In this document: piece after piece, positions 32,319 to 42,460 of the stretch
Layout of the letters: each line of letters starts with the position of its first letter
How positions within the stretch are numbered: the first letter of the stretch is position 1
From: Adiantum capillus-veneris
Taxonomy: Eukaryota > Streptophyta > Polypodiopsida > Polypodiales > Pteridaceae
DNA length: 64,000 nucleotides
Reading direction: 5' to 3'
Assembly (NCBI GenBank): GCA_014529385.2
Contig: CM043969.1
Location: forward strand, 10,209,001 to 10,273,000
The notes under the pieces: model-generated
What the model was told of the DNA's origin: nothing
The model's input: the letters and a program-made list of their open reading frames with translations, nothing else
Databases searched by the model: none
Position numbers and translations under genes: made by a program

Positions 32319-33060
32319 TCACTGCGTCGGAAATGCTGAGGAGTGACCCGAACACTGCGTCGGGGTCACCTAGAGGCCTGGATGATGAGAATTCATTGGA
32401 TAGGGTTTCTATAGTTCACGGGAGTGACATGCCAAAGTGATACGTCTACCTCACCAATCGTATGTCCGATGAGACCATTATGACCCCTGAGGGGAAGCAA
32501 GTGATGCGCCGCATACAACAGTTGTGTAAACGGGTTTTTTGACACACTGTACAATCTGTCATGGTCTCTTGGAGGGATCAAGATAAAGCCTCTAAGGATT
32601 ATCTTATTGCCACACTACATCGGGAGTTTCCAGTTCCCTCTCTGGAGAATACATTTGTTGACGATACTTGGATGAGAAGACGCATGCGCGACTACATGAA
32701 GCATCGGAGGTCAAATGCACAGATGCCATACCTGACTGGCGTGAAAGAGAGGAGTGGAGGGGTATCAAGGAGGAGAGGACGACCAATCGAGACAGGTGGT
32801 GGCATCAAAGGGACGATCAAGAGTTCTCATCAAGACGGGATTATCCCATCACCTCGGGAGTGGCGGCTGGGCCAGCTTCGAGGAGGATTTTGTCCCATCA
32901 CCTGGGTCATGGATCGACGGGGTAAAGAGGTGAGAGTATTAAACGCTTGCATTGAAGTATTTGTATATGTGAGGCCCATTCACATCTACATAGCTAGTAG
33001 CCCCATTGGTATGTCTTTTACCCTTCAATGGAGCGAATCACCACATGTTCAATTAGGTTA
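32319..33060 (+). pseudogene. CACTA-A TNP1-like gene fragment, 3' part
   Basis: In changing frames it reads TPEGKQVMRRIQQLCKRVF, SWRDQDKASKDYLIATLHRE, FPVPSLENTFVDDTWMRRRM and RDYMKHRRSNAQ. The pattern matches the second CACTA product at 40960-41420 and 42990-43440 (GKKVIARMRGLCSRVF, DEFPIPTRDERFNEDLMKVR). The family is the plant-transposase group found beside TNP2; in maize En/Spm the second product binds subterminal repeats. It carries stops and is broken by Gypsy-2 upstream. Confidence 0.7.
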
Positions 33061-33397
33061 GATTTAAGATAAGATTTTGGATTGAGTTTTTATATTAGAT
33101 TCTACCTTCGAGATTACGGTAAAAAAACTAGAGTTAGATGAACGGTGAAAAGATCTACTGTGAAAAGACGTTAAGATTCTATGAAATGCTACAGCTAGAG
33201 AAGAGGCAAAGGGATTTTGTCCACTACATGCACTATCATGTAGACGTGGGTGTGTATATTTCTTGTACCCACAAATATAGGCATTGACCAATAAAAACGA
33301 GATTATAACCTGGTGGTTATGATCTCCATGCACCTCTAGACCGAGGTGTGCGGGGATTGGACATGACTAGAGAATGTGAGGTAGTTTACAATGTGAA

Positions 33398-33438
<41 letters not shown>

Positions 33439-33708
33439 AAGATGAAGAATACCAATAGAAGATTAAATTTGTTGTCCAGGTTATAACATTTTTATTCTCA
33501 TTATGAGTAGTGACGAGGATGTGGGGCCGTCTAGCTGCTTCTTAGCGTCTCTTTCACCCGATCAACTAGATTTAGTGGTGGGACAAGCAACATCTATGAG
33601 CAGATACGGACTTCCTTCGCGATTGAAACTTCAGTCTCCATCGCACCCGGAGCGCCGTGCTTTTACAAAATCACCCTCATTCAACGAAAACTCTCTACAC
33701 AGGAATCC

Positions 33709-33769
<61 letters not shown>

Positions 33770-33770
33770 C
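33061..33770 (+). pseudogene. CACTA-A TNP2 5' region fused to TNP1-like sequence
   Basis: 33100-33530 duplicates 35095-35480 of CACTA-B, including the untranslated leader, an AG microsatellite and the start MSSDEDVGPS. In CACTA-A the frame then switches to SCFLASLSPDQLDLVVGQAT, which resembles FLSSLSPQQRQWYVERH of the TNP1-like protein. A deletion appears to have fused the first TNP2 exon to a TNP1-like exon. It ends in a (CT)n run where CACTA-B inserted. Confidence 0.6.
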
Positions 33771-33833
33771 CACTACAAGAGGCTATTCATATTAGCGACG
33801 CTCACACAGCGACGCTCAAAAAAAAATTCCCGG

Positions 33834-33887
33834 CGTCGCTATGAGCGTCGCAAATTTCTTTGTAAATTTGCGACGCTCATAGCGACG
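33834..33887. repeat. CACTA-B perfect stem-loop (24-bp arms, 6-base loop)
   Basis: The left arm 33834-33857 and right arm 33864-33887 are exact inverse complements; the loop is CTTTGT. Each arm contains GTCGCTATGAGCGTCGC, two subterminal repeat units. It lies 63 bp from the transposon end. Confidence 0.9.
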
Positions 33888-33920
33888 TCGGCTGGGCTAA
33901 AAAAATAACCGAGCGCGCCC

Positions 33921-33949
33921 AAAAACTCAGATCTCAGATCTGAGTTTTT
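33921..33949. repeat. CACTA-B subterminal palindrome
   Basis: Perfect 14-bp arms (AAAAACTCAGATCT and its complement) around one C. The palindrome is kept, with one change, in CACTA-A at 21604-21632. Confidence 0.85.
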
Positions 33950-33978
33950 CGGCGCCCTCAAGCAAGGAGCAGGTAACG

Positions 33979-34015
<37 letters not shown>

Positions 34016-34424
34016 CTCCACACACACACACACACAAACACGAGGAGAGGAAGGAGAGCCAGGTATGCTCCTTCCCTCTCCTCATTCTAATGTTCCCTTC
34101 CCCTCTTTCTCTCTCCCTCTCTCTCTCTCTCTCACACACACACATACACACACACATAGTGTTTTTGAGAGAGAGAGAGAGAGAGAGAGTACAAACAAAA
34201 ACAAAAACGCACACACACATACATAAACAAAGAATGCACACACACATTGAAAGAGAAAAAGAGAGAGAGAGCATGCATAAACAAAAAACGCACGCATTGA
34301 GAGAGGAAAAGAGAGAGAGAACATGCATAAACAAAAAACGCACACATTGAGAGAGGAAAAGAGAGAGAAAACATGCATACGATCCAAAAAAACGCACACA
34401 CATTGAGAGAGAATGAGAGAGAAA

Positions 34425-34600
34425 CTAATTTAACGTCGTAGGAAACTAATTAAAATTAAAAGACCTAAAGATCTAGCCGACGAGGAGTTGAACTCAAGTC
34501 CTATTATTCAAGAGGGAAATGGCATAATCAATATATCATACTTGGCATGGGTGATAGAAAGGTTATACCATTTATCTCTTTTTATTGGCACACACATCCA
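34425..34600 (-). repeat. tRNA-like SINE-type unit in CACTA-B left arm
   Basis: Same unit as in CACTA-A at 21918 and 22130, in the same orientation and the same relative place after the (CT)n/(AC)n/(AG)n block. It was therefore present in the ancestor of both CACTA copies. Confidence 0.55.
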
Positions 34601-34689
34601 CACACGCGCACACACACAAGAAGAAGAGAGTTATAACGTCGTAGGAAACTATCTTAAAAGACATTAAAGATTAGGTTATATGTAGACTT

Positions 34690-35090
34690 ACATTAAATTA
34701 GATTTAGGTTTATTTTTAACTAGATTTACGTTTATTTACGCTAGATTTAGGTTTACGTTATATTAGATTAGATTTAGGTCTCCATAGACTGCGATGCCTG
34801 CATGAAGCGGGTGAAGAAAGCCCTCAATGGAATATAGGGTATTGCTGCCTTCACTCATGGTGGGCTCTGTCGATCCAAAAGTACTGGTGAAATGTCTTCA
34901 GAAGATAGGAAAGAAGGTGGATCTTCAGGGCGGCAAGAGTCACTACATCCCCGACACAATGACCATCTAGACAACCTCTAGTCATTAGACTTACGTTAAA
35001 TTAGATTTAGCTTTATTTTTAGTTAGATTTACGTTTATTTAGATTTACGCTTATTTAAGTTAGTTCGAGTCCACGCAAGAATTACTTACG
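34690..35090. repeat. CACTA-B AT-rich arm with TTAGATTTAGGTTTA variants
   Basis: The same degenerate repeat type as in CACTA-A. A non-repetitive insert at 34790-34980 has no recognisable coding content. Confidence 0.5.
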
Positions 35091-35352
35091 GTTTAGGGTT
35101 TAGAGTTAGACGAACAGTGAAAAGATCTACTGTGAAAAGATGTTAAGATGCTGTGAAGTGCTACAGCTAGAGAAGAGGCAAAGGGGTTTTGTCCACTACA
35201 TGCAGTATCATGTAGACGTGGGTGTGTAGATTTCTTGTACCCACAAATATAGGTATTGACCAGTAAAGACGAGATTATAACTCGGTGGTTCTGATCTCCG
35301 TGCACCTCTAGACCGAGGTGTGCGGGGATTGGACATGACTAGAGAATGTGAG

Positions 35353-35392
<40 letters not shown>

Positions 35393-37958
35393 GACGAAGA
35401 ATGCCAATAGAATATTAAATTTGTTGTCCAGGTTATAAGTTTTTTATCCTCATTATGAGTAGCGACGAGGATGTGGGACCGTCCAACCGAAACACCTATC
35501 TCTCAACGAGGGTCTTATGTCCTTGTAATCAATGCAAGCATGCTGTGCGACGGACAAGACGTGTTTCTTTGCAGCACGTTCGCGAATTTGGCGAGTTCGA
35601 TCCATCTATTATAGATCGAGTTGTTGCCAATTATAACTCGTCGGACTCTGACGCTGGCCAATAAGCAGCAATCTTGCAACCCAATAGACGTGTTCGCAGG
35701 CGCTTTGGTCAAGCAGCATATGTGAGGCCACAAGATGTAGCCTCTGACAACTCGGGGGATGATCATGCAGAGCACATTCCCAACGAGGCAATGTTTGAGC
35801 CCGAGATTGATGAAATGATCGAGACGATCATGGATTCAGAAAGGCTTATCTATGATGATATGAAAAGTGAAGCCGATACGCCATTGTATAATGGAGCACG
35901 TATGTCTAGATTGAAAGCACTCCTGGTTCTTCTCAACATGCAGGCAAAGTTTGGATGGAGTGACACTAGCGTCACAACTCTTTTCAGGTGATCTATTACA
36001 ATTAGTTTACTTTAATAAAACTCTAAATGTATAATGATCTGATAGATTTTTACACGACTGTATCATATTTTTATGTTGTGTAGATTGCTGAAAGAGCACA
36101 TACTACCAGCTGACAATGTGATGCCAGATTCCCGAGATGAAGCAAGAAAGATTTTGCGAAACTTGGGGATGGATTACAATTCTATCCACGCTTGTCCTAA
36201 TGACTGCATTCTTTTCAGAGGGGAATACATAGACATGGAGAAGTGTCTGAAATGTGATTCCGAAAGATATCGAGTAGATCTCCACGGGACAAAAATTCCA
36301 CAAAAGGTTTTGCGACATTTCCCTCTGCTTCCTCGCATCAAGCATTTCTTCGAATGTAAGTCCATGGCCGCCCTAGCATCATGGCATGAGGAGAATAAAT
36401 CTTCGGATGGTGTGCTACGAATTCCTGCAGATTGCGTAGCGTGGAAACATATAGATGGAACATGGTCGGATTTTGCCAGGGAAGCTCGAAATTTGCGCTT
36501 AGGCCTGGCTATGGATGGCGTAAATCCATTTGGTCAAAGATCAACATCTTACAGTGTATGGCCCATTGTCATCGTCAACTACAACATTCCCCCGTGGTTG
36601 ACTACGAAGAAGGGGCACCTATGGCTAAGCTTGATTGTGCCAGGGCGATATAAAGTGGGGAATATGGATGTGTATCTTCGTCCACTATTGGAAGAGCTAC
36701 AACAATTGTGGATTGGCATAGAGGTGGTGGATATGAGCCGACACACAGGACAACGGAATGCTTTGATCAGAGGCATTCTAATGTGGACCATGCATGACTA
36801 TCCCGGGCTAACAGAATGCTCAGGTGATCTATTGACACTCCTCACTCAGACACTGTAAATCTTGTTTTTTCCCATAGTTGATCTATTATCATGTGTATAC
36901 ATGCAGGGCTTCAAACAAGCGGATACAGAGCATGTGTCACATGTGGACCTAGACTGAATGCACGTAGGGCACCCTCACTGAAGAAGCAAATCTACGAAGG
37001 TCATCAAGCGTATCTTCCAGAGAATCATGTGTTACGCGACGGCTTTTTGGGAAGAGAGCCACCAAGGATGTCTGCACAAGCATGGTTAGAGCAGAAGGAG
37101 ATGTGCGATGACGGATTGCCTCCAGGGATGAAGAGACTATCTCTATGGTACGAGTTACCATACTGGCCCCGACTCATGATCAATCACTTGCTCGATCCAA
37201 TGCACATATTCAAGAATGTGGGTAATCTACTATGGGACCATCTGACTGGCAAGAAAGATACTTTGGGAGCCAGAGTTGACCTTAGAAATGTGGATCGTAT
37301 GGAGCAATATTGGCCGCAAACAGCGTTTGATGGATCGATAAAACTCCCTAAAGCACCATGGATTTTCACAGGAGCCCAAGAACGCAAAGTAAAAGAGACC
37401 ATTCGATCTTTGCGGACCCCCACTGGCGTAATGCACTCGCTCCGAACGTGTTTTACTAAAGAAGGAAAGCTTACCGGTTTGAAGTCACACGATTGGCATA
37501 AAATGTGTCAGGTACGTTCATAGTGGACTTTAATATCATTGCATAAAATGTGTACTTTAATATCATTGCTGCACATACTTTACAGTTTATTTTACCGGTT
37601 GCCATTGAGGGATGTTTGTCTCTCGACATCCGTAACACAATCTACAAACTTGCAAAGCTGGTGCAATGGATCTCACAAAAGGAGATCAACGTAGACTCCA
37701 TACCATTCGCCAAACTAAATGCTGCGGAGCTTGTGTGCATGTTTGAGAAAAATTTTCCTACTACAATGCTAACCATTCAGGTGCATCTTCTTGTTCACAT
37801 AGTTGATGAGGTGGAAATAGCTGGCACAGTTCATTCCAGATGGATGTTCTTCTTAGAGCGTTTCATGAAAACGCTTAAGGGATATGTGCGTCAAAAGGCA
37901 CGTCCGGAGGGTAGCATGGCAGAAGGTTGGTTGGTATCAGAGTCCCTAGTGTACATTG

Positions 37959-38100
37959 TGTTGAGAGAGAAGGAGAGAGCACAGAAGTAGAACCCCAAAG
38001 TGTGTAGAATACACACATGAGATGATGTATATATAGAGGGGACCTGGGTGCCATATATAGAGAAGCCATATATTGAGTAGCTTCACATATAAGCTCAACA
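37959..38100 (-). repeat. Small LTR element, 3' LTR (142 bp)
   Basis: Plus-strand ends are TGTTGAGAG and CTCAACA, so the TG...CA termini are kept on either strand. A TATATATAG box is visible at about 38028. Confidence 0.9.
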
Positions 38101-38814
38101 CCCCCGCTCAAATAAGGGTCCCTAACTGTGGATGAAAAAACCCTTGGGGGATCAAGGGAAAAACCCACAGCTCTATATACACCCACCGTTATATTATAAA
38201 AATCATTGAATATACAAATGTTTACGAGGAGCTACATCACTCCTTTTACAATGAATGTTTTATGAGGAGTTACATTACTCCTATCAAATACAATAATGAA
38301 TACAAAGGTTCAATAAAGAGGTGTAAAAGCTATCGATTAGCTTGTAATCAAAAGTGTCTCCGTGAATCTGCTGTGTAGCTTGTCATCAATATCGCATCAC
38401 CAAACATGTCTTCATGTTGTCATCAATATGGCATCACCAAACATATCTTCATAAATCTTTTATTGTCACCAAGTTTGTCTTCATAAAATCAATTCTTTGA
38501 CCAATCCTACATGGATCATAGACTCCAAAAAAAACATGTCATGAAAATTATTAGCATCGTTAATGAAATAATTACGTTCACAATGCCATAAGAGATGGTT
38601 CGCGACGCCACTCTTTTGACGACATATATACGCACGACAACATATGGTACATAAAGTATAAACGTAAAAGTACAAAATGTGTGATTAAGTGATACAAATG
38701 ATATGTGTATATACTACATAAAACAACATTTATCAATGTAGTGATCAATGAATACCATCAAAGTATTAACAAAATATCATCATTATGTGAATAAAAATGA
38801 ATAAATGATCATGG

Positions 38815-39215
38815 TATCAACGAAAAGCATCATGATATCACCGAGAATACTCATTGTATCAACGAAACAACATCATGGCATCACCGAGAATAACCATGGT
38901 ATCAACGAAATATCATCATGGCATCACCGAGAATAACCATGGTATCAACGAAACAACATCATGGTATCACCGAGAATAACCATGGTATCAACAAAACATC
39001 ATCATGGTATCAATAAAAATCACCATGGAATCAACGAAATATCATCATGGAATTACCGAGAATAACCATGGTATCAACGAAATATCATCATGGCACCACC
39101 GAAAATAACCATGGTATCAATGACATATCATCATGGTATCAACAAAAATCACCATGACCAAAGTATTAACAAAACATTATCATGGTACCATCAAAATCAC
39201 TATGGTATCAATGAG
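38815..39215. repeat. 43-bp tandem repeats in the small LTR element
   Basis: About eight units alternate ACCATGGTATCAACGAAA with CATCATGGCATCACCGAG; one full period is 43 bp and each half is itself similar. Units diverge toward both ends. Confidence 0.8.
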
Positions 39216-39462
39216 AAATTATCAATAAAACGACGTAAACTATATCTCTAAAAGAATAATTATACGAGAATCAATGAACGAGTATATCATATAACAAAAG
39301 ATCATGTACCAACAGTAGCTCGATAGAATTTGGACGATCATCAACGGCTCGACTGAATCGGAACGATGTGTAACTGGCTTCTGCAGCAAAGTTACGTCAG
39401 TAACAAATATATGATTGATGAAGAAAAATATAATTGAGAAGTTTTCAATTATGAGAAAAATC

Positions 39463-40165
39463 GTTTCTGCAAAATCGTTTTCAATAAGCATAAAAATCAA
39501 AAACAAAAAGCGAAAATTTCTTTTGAGGTATGTACGCAGTCCGCGAACGATAACTCAAAATCGGTGCAGAATTTGAAAACACTTCCTTCTGCAAAGTTGT
39601 AGACCACATCGATTTCGGTCTTTGTCGTGGGTAGTTTATGCAAAATCGTTTTCAATAAGCACAAAAATCAAAAACAAAAAGCGAAAATTGCTTTTGAGGT
39701 ATGTACGCAGTCCGCGAACGATAACTCAAAATCGGTGCAGAATTTGAAAACACTTCTTTCTGCAAAGTTGTAGACCACATCGATTCCGGTCTCTTTAACG
39801 GGTAGTTTCTGCAAAATCGTTTCCAATTAGCAGAAAAATCAAAAACAAAAAGCGGAAGTTGCTTTTCAGGTATGTACGCAGTCCGCGAACGATAACTCAA
39901 AATCGGTGCAGAATTTGAAAAAACTTCCTTCTGCAAAGTTGTAGACCACATCGATTCCGGTCTCTTTGAAGGTTGGTTTCTGCAAAATCGTTTCCAATTA
40001 GCAGAAAAATCAAAAACAAAACGCGGAAGCTGTTTCTCAGGTATGTACGTAGTCCGCGAACGATAACTCAAAATCGGTGCAGAATTTGAAGAAACTTCCT
40101 TCTGCAAAGTTGTAGACCACATCGATTCCGATCCCTCATACGGGTAGTTTCTGCAAAATCGATTT
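39463..40165 (-). repeat. About 171-bp tandem repeats in the small LTR element
   Basis: TTTCTGCAAAATCG recurs at about 39473, 39634, 39805, 39975 and 40147, giving periods of 161, 171, 170 and 172 bp. Since 171 is divisible by three, the minus strand is open for 205 codons (40269-39652) with a 57-residue repeat (FSANWKRFCRN, ESMWSTTLQKEVFSNSAPIL). Whether this is translated is unknown. Confidence 0.85.
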
Positions 40166-40197
40166 TGATCAGGAGAAAAATTGAAAACAAAAACGTA

Positions 40198-40211
40198 CTG
40201 CTCTGATACCA
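40198..40211 (-). promoter_or_regulatory. Small LTR element primer-binding site
   Basis: The minus strand reads TGGTATCAGAGCAG directly after the LTR CA, complementary to the initiator methionine tRNA end. Confidence 0.9.
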
Positions 40212-40353
40212 TGTTGAGAGAGAAGGAGAGAGCACAGAAGTAGAACCACAAAGTGTGTAGAATACACACATGAGATGATGTATATATAGAGGGGACCTGG
40301 GTGCCATATATAGAGAAGCCATATATTGAGTAGCTTCACATATAATCTCAACA
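40212..40353 (-). repeat. Small LTR element, 5' LTR (142 bp)
   Basis: Same as 37959-38100 with an A/C change near the start and T/G near the end. Target CATTG follows at 40354. Confidence 0.9.
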
Positions 40354-40830
40354 CATTGGAGAGTGGCTAGACGGATTTGATAAATCTCGGGACACGCTAT
40401 GGCGAACCATAGATGATGAGCGCATATCTGGGATTGTCATGTGCAATCTCGGTGTTGAGAAGAAGATGACGGAAGATCTAGAGGCTAAAATCAACCGATT
40501 TTGCATGCTTCACAATCCAGTGATGCAAAAGTGGATTTCACAATATGAGGATGCAAAGCAAGAGCGACAAAGGGCACGAATCGAGTGGAGACGGGGAAGA
40601 CGACCACCGATGCACTATCCAGCGGTTCTGGAGAGCCTACCAACCTTCATGAGCTTAAGATGGTTGCACAACCAATTGAAAAGCGCACAACCATGCGGTG
40701 ACGAAGTGACTGAAGAAGAGTGGGAGTACTCTCGGGGTTGCGCGACCAAGGTAAGTTTGCGATGTACGACTAGCAAGTGACTTTATTTATAAACGTTTGA
40801 ACGGCCACTCATAATCTTTGTTCGTTGTAG

Positions 40831-41764
40831 TATAAGTCACCCCACTCGACACTCCTCGCTTCGGGGCCCAGACGTCGGTGGAGACACCTGACGTCCGTAC
40901 CCCCATCGACACGCCGCTAGAGACCCCTGCCGGGACACCCAGGTTCACGCGTCACCGGCCAGAGGGCTTGCCTTACTCCATCGACATCAGCGGCGGCATC
41001 ATCATGGATGATGACGGCAAGAAGGTGATCTCGCGCATGCGTGGTCTTTGCTCTCAGCTATTTAGACACTACATACTAAACAAATAGAGTGAAGTACCAA
41101 GTGATTTAAAAAACAGAGTCATCAGCATACTTCATGATGAGTTTCCCGTTCCAACACGGGATCAGCGCTTCAATGAAGACCTGATGAAGATTCGAATGCG
41201 CAAATACTGCAAACACAAGCGTTCTGAAGTGCAAAAAGCAATCAAGAATGGGTGGAACAGGCCAGATTGGCTGGCCAAAGAAGATTGGAAGAATGCGAAG
41301 AAAGAAGCGCGCGAGAATCCCGACAAGTGGAAGCAACAAAAGGATGCAGCCAAAGCGCGAGTAGAGGCAGGGAGCTCGCACCACTTGGGGAGCGGTGGAT
41401 GGGCATCATTTGAGGCCGATTTTGTAAGTGTTTTCACATTGCTCTTTATGTTCGATAGTTTAGGGTTTATGAGTTTTTTAATTCTAACATAATGAAATCT
41501 TTGTATGTTTTCATAGTGGTCGATGACAGGACGTGATCCCACACCGTACGAGCGCGAGTACGCAGGCAGGAAGGGCTTAAACGCCCTAATGGACATTCTC
41601 AGTTCTCACGGTGGCATGGTTAGTATTAGGGTTTACTCTTTTTTATTTTTTGTATTGTTTTATAAATGTCGTTATATGTTTATACTTACTGAAAGCTGTC
41701 TTATTGTCTTTTTTTGCAGAATCCGACAGATACGCCGCTTAGACACGATGAGACGTCTGACTAG
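40831..41764 (+). pseudogene. CACTA-B TNP1-like gene, 5' truncated
   Basis: It starts in mid-gene right after the acceptor at 40830. Residues seen are ETPDVRTPIDTPLETP, GGIIMDDDGKKVISRMRGLC, DEFPVPTRDQRFNEDLMKIR, RPDWLAKEDWKNAKKEAREN and GSSHHLGSGGWASF. A TAG at 41085-41087 replaces the tryptophan codon kept in the CACTA-A copy. Introns 41424-41516 and 41619-41719 are GT...AG, and the end is HDETSD. The second CACTA product probably helps bind ends. The missing N-terminal exon is present at 42461. Confidence 0.75.
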
Positions 41765-42119
41765 ACGACGTCATTTTAGCCATAGCTAGATAGCATTAGT
41801 TTAGGGTTTCTCATAGCTTATGTATCATGAGACGGATTTTATACGTCTTTTTAAACCATGTATATTATTACATTTGTCACCGCAGTTCCTTTTGCCAATC
41901 AATTCTTTATGCCTATGATGTTGTACAATTGTCATTATTACATTTGCCAATCAATTCATTTTGCCTATGATGTGTACAATTGTCAATTTTGCAAACAATG
42001 CGTCTTGTGGGTGACTATTTTGGGTCTATTATCTACCCTTGCACTTTTTTTAAAAAGTGAATCAAGTACAATATGGTTGATGGGTGGCAGAGCATTCAAT
42101 GCCCTGCCACCAAAAAAAA

Positions 42120-42388
42120 ATTCTCTCGGGCGTCGCTATTTATGGCTCTGTAGCGTCGCTATGAGCGTCGCTATAGTCTTCTGTGTAAACGTCGCTATAA
42201 CCGTCGCTATGAGCGTCGCTATGAGTGTCGCTATATAGCGACGCATATAGCGATGCCTATAGCGACGCATATAGCGACGCTCTCGTAGCGACGCTCGTAG
42301 CGACGGTTTTAGCGACGCCGGGGGTTATAAAAACCCAATGTATTTCCGTCGCTAACAGCGTCACAAGAGCACACAACCTCTTGTAGTG
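42120..42388 (+). repeat. CACTA-B right subterminal repeat array and TIR
   Basis: About fifteen copies of GCGTCGCTAT or its complement ATAGCGACGC (some variant) are packed into 42128-42360, first mostly direct and then mostly inverted. They are followed by the terminal CCTCTTGTAGTG. Such arrays are where the second CACTA protein binds in En/Spm. Confidence 0.85.
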
Positions 42389-42460
42389 GTCTCCTCTCTC
42401 TATCTTTTCTACTCCATTCATTTAATATTAAGTTTAAATGTTCGTGTGTTTAATGCAGGT

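Larger units (their letters stand above)
37959..40353 (-). mobile_element. Small non-autonomous LTR element with 142-bp LTRs, TSD CATTG
   Basis: Direct repeats of 142 bp (37959-38100 and 40212-40353) differ at about two bases. CATTG is duplicated at 37954-37958 and 40354-40358. On the minus strand the right LTR is followed by TGGTATCAGAGCAG, the initiator-Met PBS, and the left LTR is preceded by GAGCGGGGG, a purine tract. LTRs this short fit the TRIM class, but the 2.1-kb interior is larger than usual. The interior has no gag or pol; most of it is tandem repeats. Confidence 0.9.
35455..40749 (+). pseudogene. CACTA-B TNP2 transposase gene, with introns, split by an LTR element
   Basis: TNP2 cuts and joins the transposon ends. 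Exon 1 (35455-35987) starts MSSDEDVGPS, has CPCNQC of the transposase-associated N-terminal domain, and contains one in-frame TAA (35662-35664). Introns are 35988-36083, 36824-36906 and 37512-37585, all GT...AG, and the exons join in frame. Exons 2-4 hold CPNDCILFRGEY, LAMDGVNPFGQRSTSYSVWP, DVYLRPLLEELQQLW, MWTMHDYPGL, CGPRL, LDPMHIFKNVGN and WMFFLERFMKTLKGYVR, all standard for Transposase_21. The 2395-bp LTR element at 37959 interrupts exon 4, which resumes at 40359 and ends at a GTAAG donor at 40750. Apart from the insertion and one stop it looks well preserved. An acceptor at 40830 would join it to TNP1-like sequence, suggesting an internal deletion. Confidence 0.85.
33771..42388 (+). mobile_element. 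CACTA-B: En/Spm-type DNA transposon with TNP2, TSD GTC
   Basis: It starts CACTACAAGAGG at 33771 and ends CCTCTTGTAGTG at 42388, with GTC duplicated on both sides (33768-33770, 42389-42391). It is 8618 bp, of which 2.4 kb is a later LTR element. It carries a TNP2 transposase gene with introns, a truncated TNP1-like gene and dense subterminal repeats at both ends. It sits inside CACTA-A, a close relative. Confidence 0.93.

Noticed and set aside
38815-39215. Possible CRISPR array (short regular repeats)
   Set aside because: The units are contiguous and diverging with no unique spacers, in plant transposon DNA with no cas genes.
39463-40165. Possible centromeric satellite because of the about 171-bp period
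   Set aside because: Only four to five units, fully inside one small LTR element with its own TSD; the period match is probably chance.
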